From: Halobacteriales archaeon QH_10_67_22
GTDB taxonomy: Archaea; Halobacteriota; Halobacteria; Halobacteriales; Haloarculaceae
Length of the DNA stretch: 39,980 nt
NCBI GenBank assembly: GCA_003021305.1
Contig: PXQN01000003.1
Coordinates: 1 to 39,980 of the forward strand
Reading direction: 5' to 3'
The notes under the pieces were generated by a model, which had not been told where the DNA came from, made no database searches, and saw only the letters and a list, made by a program, of their open reading frames with translations. Positions 33,578 through 39,980 of this stretch are shown piece by piece (the stretch's first letter is position 1; every line of letters begins with the position of its first letter). Made by a program: the position numbers and the translations under genes.

Positions 33578-33904
33578 TCAGTCCCGCGGCGTGCCCGCGC
33601 TCTGGACTGCCCAGCCGCCGTCGACGCCACAGGCATCGCGGACCTCGTACTCGACGGTCGTCGCTTCCGTGACGGTGTCACCACCCTCGACACGCTCGAT
33701 ACGCAACGGCACGTCTAGGGTGTCGCCACAGCAGCCGACGCCGACGAACTCCTCGACGGTCCGGCCCGCCTCGACAGTCCCGAGGGTCTTGCCCAGGTAC
33801 GCACGGAAAGGGTCGTCCTCGACCGTCTCCCGCCCCCACCGACTCAGGTCGGCGGGATAGGAGACGACCACCCTGGTCGCCGCTCCGTCGTCTGTATCGT
33901 TCAT
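33578..33904 (-). CDS. Haloarchaeal protein of unknown function
   Basis: A 108-residue protein starting MNDTDDGAATRVVVSYPADL. The middle part FVGVGCCGDTLDVPLRIERV contains a Cys-Cys pair, with another Cys in VRDACGVDGGWAV; a metal site is possible. The pattern of alternating strands suggests a beta-rich fold. No family recognised. Elements A4 and B6 flank it on both sides. Confidence 0.7.
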   Translation of the reverse strand: MNDTDDGAATRVVVSYPADLSRWGRETVEDDPFRAYLGKTLGTVEAGRTVEEFVGVGCCGDTLDVPLRIERVEGGDTVTEATTVEYEVRDACGVDGGWAVQSAGTPRD

Positions 33905-33984
33905 ATTCCCGATAGGCGCGCGACATCAAAAGCCGTTGGGTCAAAGAGGGGGCGTCTCGACCAGCGGGTACCAACAACCGCTCA

Positions 33985-34093
33985 TACTGTCGGACACGAG
34001 CAAGTCGACACTCGATACTTCGGTTGGCGGTCTCCGAGACGTCTCGATGGTGAAACACCGACGAGCGTGTTCACGTACTTGTGTCCGACAGTA
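33985..34093 (-). mobile_element. Family B palindromic element, copy B6
   Basis: 109 bp, orientation with CAAGTCGACACTCG first. Flanks TCA (left) and TAA (right). The left terminus has one change (ACACGAG). Confidence 0.87.
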
Positions 34094-34592
34094 TAACAGT
34101 CTCGTCGCCCGTCCGGCACGCAGAGACCGTTTCGCTCCCGGATCAGAGAAAAGCGTGTTGACCTATTCGTGTCCGAGTGGATATCGGGTCAGAAAAAACG
34201 GTGGGCGGGAGCACCGGGACTGCAGCGGCAGGTCTGGCCGACCGGGTGGCGGAGCGTTGCCGACCGCGAGAGCGGGCAGGTACGGATACGGCAACGGTCC
34301 AGTCGGCCAGGGGATCCGTGTCGAGTGTTCGGGGCGTGCGGGCGGCAGGCGCCGGGTAGAGCGCGCCGTCCGCACCCGAACCGAGGGACGGCGCCGACAA
34401 AAACCCGGCTGAAACTCAAACCCGCGTTTGACCTTCGAGGACGAAACGGTTAACGGTCGGTTGGCCCAAGGTTTCCCCGATGCAGACGCGCCCCGCCCTC
34501 CAGGCTCGGTCCGGTCCCTTCCGGCCGCGTCCACCCGGTCGCCGCGGCGACGGACAGGCACACGACAGCACGCCGCCGGGCACCGACTGACG
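34094..34592. other. 499-bp region without a supported gene
   Basis: Several overlapping frames exist but all have shuffled Arg/Pro/Ser-rich translations typical of non-coding GC-rich DNA. A degraded right end of a family B element lies at 34151-34183. The part nearest 34593 should hold the promoter of the surface-protein gene, but no convincing TATA box is seen. Confidence 0.5.
34151..34183 (+). repeat. Degraded right end of a family B element
   Basis: AAGCGTGTTGACCTATTCGT followed by GTCCGAGTGGATA parallels the family B right end GAGCGTGTTCACGTACTTGT-GTCCGACAGTATA with several substitutions. No left end is found. Confidence 0.5.
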
Positions 34593-35654
34593 ATGCGGGC
34601 CGGGTCGCTCTTCGCAGTCGCACTGCTCGCGGTCGTGTTCGTCACCGGGGTCGTCACGCCGGTCGCCGGCACCGGCTCGGCCGCGCTGCCCGACGCTGCG
34701 TCGGCTGTGGAGACCGGCAGCGACTCGGTGCTGGCGTCCGGCCCGGCGGACACTGGCAACGTCCACGGGAACCACGTGGCCGTCGACCCGCAGGTGTCCG
34801 CCGACGGGACCGTCGTCGCCGAGACGGTCGCGACCCTCGCGTCCGGCTTTCTCGTCCTCAAGGCCGACGACGGCGGCCGTCCGGGCGAACCGGTCGGGCA
34901 CACGTACCTGGACGGCGTCGGCTTCAGGACGGACGTCTCCGTCGCACTCGACGCTGCGGCCGGAACGGACCACCGCAGGCTGTGGGCGGTGGTCCACTTC
35001 GACGACGGCGACGGCGAGTTCGACCCGGCGGCCGACCCGTCGGGGGCCGACCGGAACCCCGCCGCGAGACAGTCGTTCGCACTCGGGGACGGCGACCGTC
35101 CGGTCCACGTCCTCGCACGCGAATCCGACCCGCTGGCCACAGACGACGGCGCGCTCACGGTCCGGCGCGTCTCGCTCGCCCGCGACGGCTATCTCGTCGC
35201 CCATCCGATAGACGGCGACCGCGTCGTCGGAAGACAGTCCCTCTCGGCGGGTCGCCACGACGGCGTCCGACTCACCCTCGACGAGTCGTTTCTCGACGCG
35301 AGCGACTCGCGGTTCCGCGTGCGACTGGTCGCCTACCGCGACGATGGCGACGGCGAGTTCGACGCCGACGACAGTCCGGTCCGCGTCGGCGACGCCGTCG
35401 TCGGGACCGACGTCGTCGTCGACCGGGAACGCGACCCGGCCGCGACGGACGACGGCCCCTCGATACTCACCCCGACGCCCACGCCAGCGAGCGCCGAGAA
35501 CGTGACTGCCGGAACCGACGCGACCGGGGGGACAGCGGCCGACGGCACCGACCCCACCGACGCGACTGGTCCCGGGTTCGGCGTCGCCGCCACGGCACTC
35601 GCGGTCGTGGTCGCACTCGCAGGACTGGCCCTGTCGGGGCGCCGTCGGCCGTAA
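34593..35654 (+). CDS. PGF-CTERM-anchored surface protein with two DUF7282-like domains
   Basis: 353 residues. A Sec-type signal peptide (MRAGSLFAVALLAVVFVTGV) ends near residue 27. Two similar extracellular domains follow (WAVVHFDDGDGEFDPAADPS and VRLVAYRDDGDGEFDADDSP), each with Asp-rich, calcium-like loops, of the DUF7282 type. A Thr/Pro/Ala-rich stalk leads to the C-terminal sorting signal Pro-Gly-Phe, a membrane helix and an RRRP tail. This is the substrate pattern of archaeosortase A, which removes the helix and links the protein to lipid. The function of the mature domains is unknown. Confidence 0.85.
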   Translation: MRAGSLFAVALLAVVFVTGVVTPVAGTGSAALPDAASAVETGSDSVLASGPADTGNVHGNHVAVDPQVSADGTVVAETVATLASGFLVLKADDGGRPGEPVGHTYLDGVGFRTDVSVALDAAAGTDHRRLWAVVHFDDGDGEFDPAADPSGADRNPAARQSFALGDGDRPVHVLARESDPLATDDGALTVRRVSLARDGYLVAHPIDGDRVVGRQSLSAGRHDGVRLTLDESFLDASDSRFRVRLVAYRDDGDGEFDADDSPVRVGDAVVGTDVVVDRERDPAATDDGPSILTPTPTPASAENVTAGTDATGGTAADGTDPTDATGPGFGVAATALAVVVALAGLALSGRRRP

Positions 35655-35655
35655 C

Positions 35656-36021
35656 TCAGAGTCGCTCGTTTTTCATGATGACCCGGTCGCCGCGGCCGCC
35701 GTTCCAGACGATCCGGACCAGCGACCCCTCGCTGGCGGGGACCGTCGTGTTCTCGCCCGGCGTGACGGGGTCGGAGAAGTCGGTGATCCGTTCGAGGCTG
35801 TCGACGGTCACGCGGAGGTTCTCGGTCCGGACCGGGTCGCCACTGGCGTGTGTGACCTGGACGTGACTGTCGTTGACCCGTTCGACCGCCCACTCCGTCT
35901 CCGGGGCGTCCGCGCTGTCGGGCGGGTCGAAGTTGAGTGCGAGGACGACGACGGCGAACAGAAGCGCTACTACCAGTACCACCCCGACGATGTTGAGTAT
36001 CCGGTCGCCGTCCTCCAGCAT
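35656..36021 (-). CDS. Membrane-anchored, type IV pilin-like protein
   Basis: 121 residues. One membrane helix at residues 10-30 (ILNIVGVVLVVALLFAVVVL) precedes an extracellular domain whose HVQVTHASGDPVRTENLRVT and SLVRIVWNGGRGDRVIMK segments resemble the C-terminal domain of haloarchaeal pilins. The usual prepilin cleavage site is not evident, so it may be an anchored relative rather than a pilin subunit. It converges on the surface-protein gene with one base between the stop codons. Confidence 0.65.
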   Translation of the reverse strand: MLEDGDRILNIVGVVLVVALLFAVVVLALNFDPPDSADAPETEWAVERVNDSHVQVTHASGDPVRTENLRVTVDSLERITDFSDPVTPGENTTVPASEGSLVRIVWNGGRGDRVIMKNERL

Positions 36022-36343
36022 AGACGCGGGTTGCTCCCCGACCTATATGAGGGTGCTGTCTCGTGGGCGACCTGGGCCAGCCCAACGCCTTCGCGCTCGG
36101 TGGCGGACTCATAGTGATTATTGGAGCGATTTACCGGTACGACCGCACGACTGTGTGCGGTCGATCCGGAACAGACCTACAATAATCACTATCAGTCGGG
36201 GGACGGTCGTCGTCGCCGGCGGGCCAGGGCCGAACGTCCGACTATCCGGGCCGATAGCGCGACGAACACCGGCGCTGACCGGCCGGACGCGGACGGACCG
36301 CGTATTCGAAAACCCTATACTCGCATCCTTCGACGCCTAGGGC
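36022..36343. other. 322-bp region between the pilin-like gene and gap
   Basis: It contains the promoter of the pilin-like gene (ATATAGG near 36042), element C6 and the gap promoter CCTATAC (36314-36320), 24-30 bp before the gap ATG. No other gene is seen. Confidence 0.6.
36112..36191 (+). mobile_element. Family C palindromic element, copy C6
   Basis: 80 bp, plus orientation, direct repeat TCA/TCA. Small changes (ATTATTGGAGC and ACCTACAATAATC) mark an older copy. Confidence 0.9.
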
Positions 36344-37360
36344 ATGAGCCAAGGAGAGAACGCTGTTCGCATCGGGATCAACGGGTTCGGCCGCATCGGT
36401 CGCAACGTGTTCCGTGCGTCGCTGGGTGACCCGCGGGTGGAGATCGTCGGGATCAACGACGTGATGGACGACGCCGACATGGCCTATCTCGCCGAGTACG
36501 ACACCATCATGGGACACCTGGAGGGCGTCGACCTCGAGGAGGGGTCGCTGACCGTCGACGAGTCCGACTTCGAGGTCCCGCTGTACAACGAGACCGACCC
36601 GACGCAGCTGCCCTGGGAGGAACTGGACGTCGACGTCGCCTTCGAGTGTACGGGCATCTTTCGGACGTACGACGACGCAAGCCAGCACCTGGCGGCGGGC
36701 GCGGACACGACGCTCATCTCCGCGCCGCCGAAAGGCGAGAAGCCGGTTCCCCAGCTCGTCTACGGCGTCAACCACCACGAGTACGGCGGCGAGGACGTCG
36801 TCTCGAACGCTTCCTGTACGACCAATTCCATCACGCCGGTCGCGAAGGTCCTCCACGAGGAGTTCGGCATCGAGGCCGGCCAGCTGACGACCGTCCACGC
36901 CTACACCGGTTCGCAGAACCTCATCGACGGCCCCAAGGGCAAGACCCGCCGCGGCCGGGCCGCCGCCGAGAACATCGTCCCGACGAGCACGGGCGCCGCA
37001 CAGGCGGCGACGGACGTGTTGCCCGAACTCGAGGGGCGACTCGACGGGATGGCGATGCGCGTCCCCGTCCCCAACGGCTCGATCACCGAGTTCGTCACCA
37101 GCCTCGAGGCGGAGGTCACCGAGAGCGACGTCAACGGCGCGTTCCGCGAGGCCGCCCAGGGCGACCTGGAGGGCGTGCTCGGCGTCACCGACGACGAACT
37201 CGTCTCCTCGGACATCCTCGGCGTCCCCTACTCCACCTACGTCGACCTCGAGTCGACCAACGTCGTCGGCGGCCTGACGAAGGTGCTGACCTGGTACGAC
37301 AACGAGTACGGCTTCTCGAACCGGATGCTCGACCTGGCCGAGTACGTCGACGAGAACTGA
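36344..37360 (+). CDS. gap: Glyceraldehyde-3-phosphate dehydrogenase, bacterial type I
   Basis: 338 residues. The NAD-binding GINGFGRIGR (11-20), catalytic Cys158 (SNASCTTNSITP) and His185 (TTVHAYTGSQ) are those of the bacterial/eukaryotic class I enzyme, not the archaeal class II GAPDH. Haloarchaea acquired this form from bacteria and use it in glycolytic sugar breakdown. The residue after the first strand, Asn38-Asp39 (GINDVMDD), suggests NAD preference. A TATA box lies 24-30 bp upstream. A small membrane protein gene follows 10 bp downstream. Confidence 0.96.
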   Translation: MSQGENAVRIGINGFGRIGRNVFRASLGDPRVEIVGINDVMDDADMAYLAEYDTIMGHLEGVDLEEGSLTVDESDFEVPLYNETDPTQLPWEELDVDVAFECTGIFRTYDDASQHLAAGADTTLISAPPKGEKPVPQLVYGVNHHEYGGEDVVSNASCTTNSITPVAKVLHEEFGIEAGQLTTVHAYTGSQNLIDGPKGKTRRGRAAAENIVPTSTGAAQAATDVLPELEGRLDGMAMRVPVPNGSITEFVTSLEAEVTESDVNGAFREAAQGDLEGVLGVTDDELVSSDILGVPYSTYVDLESTNVVGGLTKVLTWYDNEYGFSNRMLDLAEYVDEN

Positions 37361-37370
37361 CCACTACAGC

Positions 37371-37604
37371 GTGGCCCTCACGGAGAAGCTCCGCGACATC
37401 GATTCGTTCAACCGGCCGACCCTCGCGAAGGTGCTGGTCGTCGCCGCCATCCCCGTCGCCGCGGGCCTGGCCGCGACGGCCGCCGCGAGACTCCGGCTGT
37501 CCTACGGCGGCCGCGCCGGCGTCACGATGCTGCTGACCGCGCTCTTGCTGGTCGCCGCGTTCGTCGGTATTGCCGCCCTCGACGACGCCGTCTGGGGCGA
37601 GTGA
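37371..37604 (+). CDS. Small membrane protein downstream of gap
   Basis: 77 residues, GTG start at 37371 (MALTEKLRDIDSFNRPTLAK). Two hydrophobic helices, about residues 21-42 and 50-70, are joined by a short basic loop (RLRLSYGGRAG). The 10-bp gap to gap and equal codon use suggest co-transcription. The function is unknown and I do not recognise a family. Confidence 0.75.
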   Translation: MALTEKLRDIDSFNRPTLAKVLVVAAIPVAAGLAATAAARLRLSYGGRAGVTMLLTALLLVAAFVGIAALDDAVWGE

Positions 37605-37658
37605 GCCGACCGCAGGCCGACCTCCTCGACGAACAGGCGGCCACCGGCCGCAGTTCGT

Positions 37659-37955
37659 TCACACCCCGTTCTCGGAGACGATGACGAGCACCGTCTCGCG
37701 ATCGCGGCCCATCGGCTGGACGGTCCAGCCCTGCGTTTCGACGACCGCCCGGAGGTCCTCGGGCACCAGGTCCGGGTCGGCACCACCGCAGACCACCCGC
37801 GGGACGAAGCGCCGCCAGCCCGTCGGTTGCTCACGGCGGTACTCCTCGGGGACCGGAACCCGCCCGCTTGCCTCCCGGTAGCCCTCGGTTCGGCCGATAG
37901 AGTCGTAGCCCAGTTCGTGCAGGTCCGCGAGAATAGCGTCCAGTTCGTCGGTCAT
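37659..37955 (-). CDS. Haloarchaeal protein of unknown function
   Basis: A 98-residue soluble protein starting MTDELDAILADLHELGYDSI. The middle has aromatic/Arg-rich WRRFVPRVVCGGADPD and the end reads VQPMGRDRETVLVIVSENGV, an alpha/beta-like pattern. The ATG at 37955 was chosen because acidic halophile-type sequence begins there. No domain recognised. A run of AAAAAC with TTTCG near 37985 may be the promoter. Confidence 0.7.
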   Translation of the reverse strand: MTDELDAILADLHELGYDSIGRTEGYREASGRVPVPEEYRREQPTGWRRFVPRVVCGGADPDLVPEDLRAVVETQGWTVQPMGRDRETVLVIVSENGV

Positions 37956-38026
37956 CTCTCGGTCCGGTCCGTATCGGGACTCCCGCGAACGAAAAACTTT
38001 CGACGGTGTGACACGAACTGGCACGT

Positions 38027-38301
38027 ATGGCCGGTTCTCGGACACTCTGGGTGAGAGACGGGACGCTGGTCGGGGGGAGGGCACCGCGACTCGCGTCTCT
38101 CGGCGGGGGACTCGGGGGCGCTGCTGGCCGGCGCAAGCGCCTCATACTGTCGGACACAAGCAAGTCGACACTTGATACTTCGTTTGGCGGTCTCCGAGAC
38201 GTCTCGATGGTGAAACACCGACGAGTGTGTTCACGTACTTGTGTCCGACAGTATCACTCGCCTTCGTGCTCGTCTTCGCCGTCGTCGCCGTGTCGGACTG
38301 A
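38027..38301 (+). pseudogene. Relic small membrane-protein gene interrupted by element B7
   Basis: Removing B7 and one TCA copy joins GALLAGASA on the left, in frame, to SLAFVLVFAVVAVSD and a TGA at 38299-38301, giving a complete membrane helix at a protein C-terminus. The 5' part is also damaged: the ATG at 38027 (MAGSRTLWVRDGTLVGG) is in another frame, so a frameshift is needed in the G-rich stretch near 38070. The TGA is in turn the left target repeat of element A5. Confidence 0.5.
38145..38253 (-). mobile_element. Family B palindromic element, copy B7
   Basis: 109 bp, orientation with CAAGTCGACACTTG first, direct repeat TCA/TCA (38142-38144 and 38254-38256). It interrupts a relic membrane-protein gene. 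Confidence 0.9.
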
Positions 38302-38408
38302 TACGGTCGTGCGTAATTCTTTGTATTCCCACGAAACAGAAGACTGTCTCCGTGGTCCGAAACGCCGATCCTCACCGACACTGCCGAAATTGGGTACGCA
38401 CGACCGTA
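38302..38408 (-). mobile_element. Family A palindromic element, copy A5
   Basis: 107 bp, reverse orientation, direct repeat TGA/TGA. The left TGA (38299-38301) is the stop codon of the relic membrane gene; the right TGA (38409-38411) is shared with C7. Confidence 0.9.
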
Positions 38409-38411
38409 TGA

Positions 38412-38491
38412 TAGTAAGTATTGTCGCGATGTACCGGGACGGCCGCACGACTGCGTGCGGTCGATCCGGAAGGGATCGACAATACTCACGA
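38412..38491 (+). mobile_element. Family C palindromic element, copy C7 (diverged)
   Basis: 80 bp with changes at both ends (TAGTAAGTATTGTC and GACAATACTCACGA) that remain complementary at several positions, so the hairpin is kept. Direct repeat TGA/TGA. It ends 45 bp before the ridA start. Confidence 0.8.
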
Positions 38492-38497
38492 TGACCG

Positions 38498-38519
38498 CCC
38501 ACGTTTTTAAGACCGTGGG
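38498..38519 (+). promoter_or_regulatory. ridA promoter with inverted repeat around the TATA box
   Basis: CCCACG-TTTTTAAGAC-CGTGGG: a TATA-like TTTTTAA (38504-38510) 26-32 bp before the GTG start is enclosed by a perfect 6-bp inverted repeat. A regulator binding there would block TBP; this role is inferred. Confidence 0.5.
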
Positions 38520-38535
38520 AGACGCGCTCATCGAC

Positions 38536-38913
38536 GTGAAACGAACAGTCAGTACCGACGCAGCACCGGCCGCCGTCGGGGCGTACAGCCAGGCCACCGA
38601 GACCGACGACCTCGTGTTCACGGCCGGGCAGATCCCCCTGACTCCCGAGGGTGACCTGCTCGACGACGCCGCTATCGACGTCCAGACCCAGCAGGCCCTG
38701 GAGAACGTCGCCGCCGTCCTCGCGGCCGCCGACGCCGACATGGACGACGCCCTGAAGGTGACGGTGTACCTCGACGACATCGAGGACTTCGACGCGATGA
38801 ACGACGCCTACGAGACGTTCTTCGACGACGACCCCCCGGCCCGGAGCGCGGTCGGCGTCGACGCCCTCCCCAAGGGTGTCGGCGTCGAGGTCGAGGCCGT
38901 CGCCACCAAATGA
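38536..38913 (+). CDS. ridA: RidA family enamine/imine deaminase
   Basis: 125 residues, GTG start at 38536 (MKRTVSTDAAPAAVGAYSQA). RidA removes reactive 2-aminoacrylate and related imines made by PLP enzymes. Conserved residues are present: Tyr17, the GQIPLTPEGDL loop, Arg103 (PPARSAV) and Glu120 (VEVEAVA). The Cys found near position 107 in E. coli RidA is Ala here. The GTG was preferred to an upstream ATG because it gives the family length and the right promoter distance. It overlaps the next gene by four bases. Confidence 0.93.
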   Translation: MKRTVSTDAAPAAVGAYSQATETDDLVFTAGQIPLTPEGDLLDDAAIDVQTQQALENVAAVLAAADADMDDALKVTVYLDDIEDFDAMNDAYETFFDDDPPARSAVGVDALPKGVGVEVEAVATK

Positions 38914-39227
38914 CCGACGACGCCGCGACGAGCGGGGGCGAAGGGGCGACGGACGCCGCCCCGGGCGACCGCACGGACGGCGGCCCGGACGACGAGCGGT
39001 CGGGCGACCCGGTGTTGGCCCTCCCGCCGCGGGTCGCGTCGAGCGCGCTGTGGGGTGTGGTCGGCGGGCTCTCCTTTCTGGTCCTGGTCCAGGGGTACGA
39101 ACTGCTGGCCGACGCTGGCGTGTCGATCGCCGCCAAGTTCGTGGTCGCCGCGGTCGTGGCCGTCGTCGCGGGCGTCTCGACCCATCTCGCTCGCGGCCGC
39201 GTCCCGGTCGAGAACGAAAGGGATTAA
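38910..39227 (+). CDS. Small membrane protein downstream of ridA
   Basis: 105 residues. An acidic disordered N-terminus (MTDDAATSGGEGATDAAPGD) is followed by two membrane helices (ALWGVVGGLSFLVLVQGYEL and AAKFVVAAVVAVVAGVSTHL) and a short charged tail. The ATG overlaps the ridA stop by four bases, so the genes are translationally coupled. Function unknown. Confidence 0.78.
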   Translation: MTDDAATSGGEGATDAAPGDRTDGGPDDERSGDPVLALPPRVASSALWGVVGGLSFLVLVQGYELLADAGVSIAAKFVVAAVVAVVAGVSTHLARGRVPVENERD

Positions 39228-39255
39228 CGGAGCCATCGTGGATCCACGAACGCGG

Positions 39256-39339
39256 GCCAGGATGGCCGAATCTGGTAAGGCGCACGCCTGGAAAGCGTGT
39301 TCCCGTATGGGATTCTGGGTTCAAATCCCAGTCCTGGCG
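39256..39339 (+). tRNA. tRNA-Ser (GGA)
   Basis: The acceptor stem GCCAGGA (39256-39262) pairs with TCCTGGC (39332-39338), with discriminator G at 39339. The anticodon stem CACGC/GCGTG encloses CTGGAAA with anticodon GGA at 39290-39292. A long variable arm (TTCCCGTATGGGA region) is typical of tRNA-Ser, and the T arm has GGTTCAAATCC. No intron and no encoded CCA. It reads UCC/UCU codons. Confidence 0.95.
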
Positions 39340-39471
39340 TCCCACCGTTTTCCGCTCGGGGTCGCGAGCGACCCCCTCTCGCAAAACCGTAGGCGAAAAA
39401 GACCGCCTCCGCGGGTCTTCGACCCGCTCCGGCGGTGAACCGCGCCTTGCGTCGCTCGGCGCGGATACTCA
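39340..39471. other. Region after tRNA-Ser with two hairpins
   Basis: TTTT follows the tRNA at 39348-39351 and may terminate it. GGGGTCGC/GCGACCCC (39358-39375) and a longer interrupted hairpin CCGCC...CGGGTC/GACCCG...GGCGG (39403-39435) follow. No gene is seen. Confidence 0.4.
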
Positions 39472-39551
39472 TAGTGATTATTGTCGGTCTGTTCCGGATC
39501 GACCGCACGACTGCGTGCGGTCGTACCGGTAAATCGCTACAATAATCACTA
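39472..39551 (-). mobile_element. Family C palindromic element, copy C8
   Basis: 80 bp, reverse orientation (GGTCTGTTCC first), direct repeat TCA/TCA, between tRNA-Ser and the metallophosphoesterase gene. Confidence 0.9.
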
Positions 39552-39608
39552 TCAGCCTAACTCCAGAAATATCGTTGATTTTACACTCCTGGCTCGAAAT
39601 ATCCGGTC

Positions 39609-39980
39609 GTGCAGATCGCAATTCTCTCCGACACGCACGTCCCCGGGCAGGCAGACGCGATCCCCGAGCAGTTCCGGGACCTCATGGCCCAGGCGGACCA
39701 CGTTATCCACGCCGGCGATTTCGGTTCGCACGCGGCGCTGGCCGACGTACGGGAACGTTCGGCGGACCTGACTGCGGTCTACGGGAACGCCGACCCGGGC
39801 GACATCGACCTCCCGCCGGTCGCTTCAGTCACCGTCGAGGGGGAGACTTTCGTCGTCTCCCACGGGATGGTCGATTTCGTCGAGCGGGCGGTGTCGAGTT
39901 CGGAGGGCGTCGTCTTCGGCCGCGAGGACTGGCTCGACGCCGTCGCGTCGACGGCGCGGGCGAGAGCCGGTACGGACAGG
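39609..39980 (+). CDS. YfcE/MJ0936-type metallophosphoesterase, 3' end cut by window
   Basis: The GTG start at 39609 opens MQIAILSDTHVPGQADAIPE; 124 codons are open to the window end. The calcineurin-like metal motifs are visible: D-x-H (SDTH), GD (IHAGDFGS), GN (VYGNADPGD) and the GH-equivalent SHG in VVSHGMVDF. Members of this group (about 160-180 residues) are metal-dependent phosphodiesterases; the substrate is unknown. The AT-rich AGAAATATCG and TTTTACACTCC just upstream (39565-39588) is the likely promoter. Confidence 0.88.
   Translation, partial: MQIAILSDTHVPGQADAIPEQFRDLMAQADHVIHAGDFGSHAALADVRERSADLTAVYGNADPGDIDLPPVASVTVEGETFVVSHGMVDFVERAVSSSEGVVFGREDWLDAVASTARARAGTDR

Noticed and set aside
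34143-34453. Short open frames of 60-95 codons in the gap before the surface-protein gene
   Set aside because: Translations on both strands are Arg/Pro/Ser-rich and overlap one another, none has a promoter or recognisable domain, and the region includes a degraded mobile-element end.
4483-39554. The repeated elements as a CRISPR array or as coding insertion sequences
   Set aside because: Copies are kilobases apart with no spacer regularity, and none contains an open frame with transposase character.

Overview
The window is chromosomal DNA of a haloarchaeon (class Halobacteria). The evidence is very high G+C, strongly acidic proteins (Asp/Glu-rich, many ending in D/E), archaeal/eukaryote-type translation genes (eIF6, L31e, L39e, S19e, PDCD5), class I lysyl-tRNA synthetase, a PGF-CTERM surface protein, mostly leaderless genes with a TATA box 25-35 bp before the start codon, and a tRNA-Ser without encoded CCA. 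The genus cannot be named from the sequence alone.

Layout. 1-4.5 kb: eIF6-L31e-L39e operon (minus), a lipoprotein, thpR, and a DUF3891 protein. 4.6-12.2 kb: pepF, an M28 peptidase, truA, hisS, a PP-loop protein, PDCD5 and S19e. 12.4-19.9 kb: a UPF0104-type membrane protein, thiL, an H-NOX-like haem protein, a site-2 protease, a small winged-helix-like protein, pyrH and lysS. 20-26 kb: a second site-2 protease with a PDZ region, a chlorite dismutase/HemQ-type haem protein fused to a monooxygenase-like domain, and an MFS transporter. 26-30.8 kb: a zinc-ribbon-like protein and an Fe-S assembly neighbourhood (sufU, a J-domain/2Fe-2S ferredoxin fusion, sufS), then DUF424, TPR and HTH-zinc proteins. 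31-40 kb: membrane and DUF5812 proteins, a broken P1-family peptidase, a PGF-CTERM surface protein, a pilin-like protein, bacterial-type gap, ridA, tRNA-Ser(GGA) and the start of a metallophosphoesterase.

The most unusual feature is a dense set of short, non-coding, imperfectly palindromic elements: family A (107 bp), B (about 109 bp) and C (80 bp), about 20 copies in 40 kb, plus one element of a fourth type (D). Most are flanked by a 3-bp direct repeat of the form TNA (TCA, TGA or TTA); all eight C copies show it exactly. They behave like MITEs moved by a transposase that is not in the window. Every TNA trinucleotide is a stop codon or the complement of one, and seven insertion junctions fall exactly on gene stop codons, so the target duplication regenerates the stop and leaves the protein unchanged. 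One B copy sits inside an A copy, two pairs share a single TNA, and one B copy interrupts a relic membrane-protein gene.

Genes that plausibly work together are sufS, the J-ferredoxin and sufU (Fe-S assembly), the ribosomal/eIF6 operon, PDCD5 with S19e, and gap with the small membrane gene behind it. Protein families were recognised by eye from motifs and overall sequence; DUF numbers are from memory and were not checked by search.
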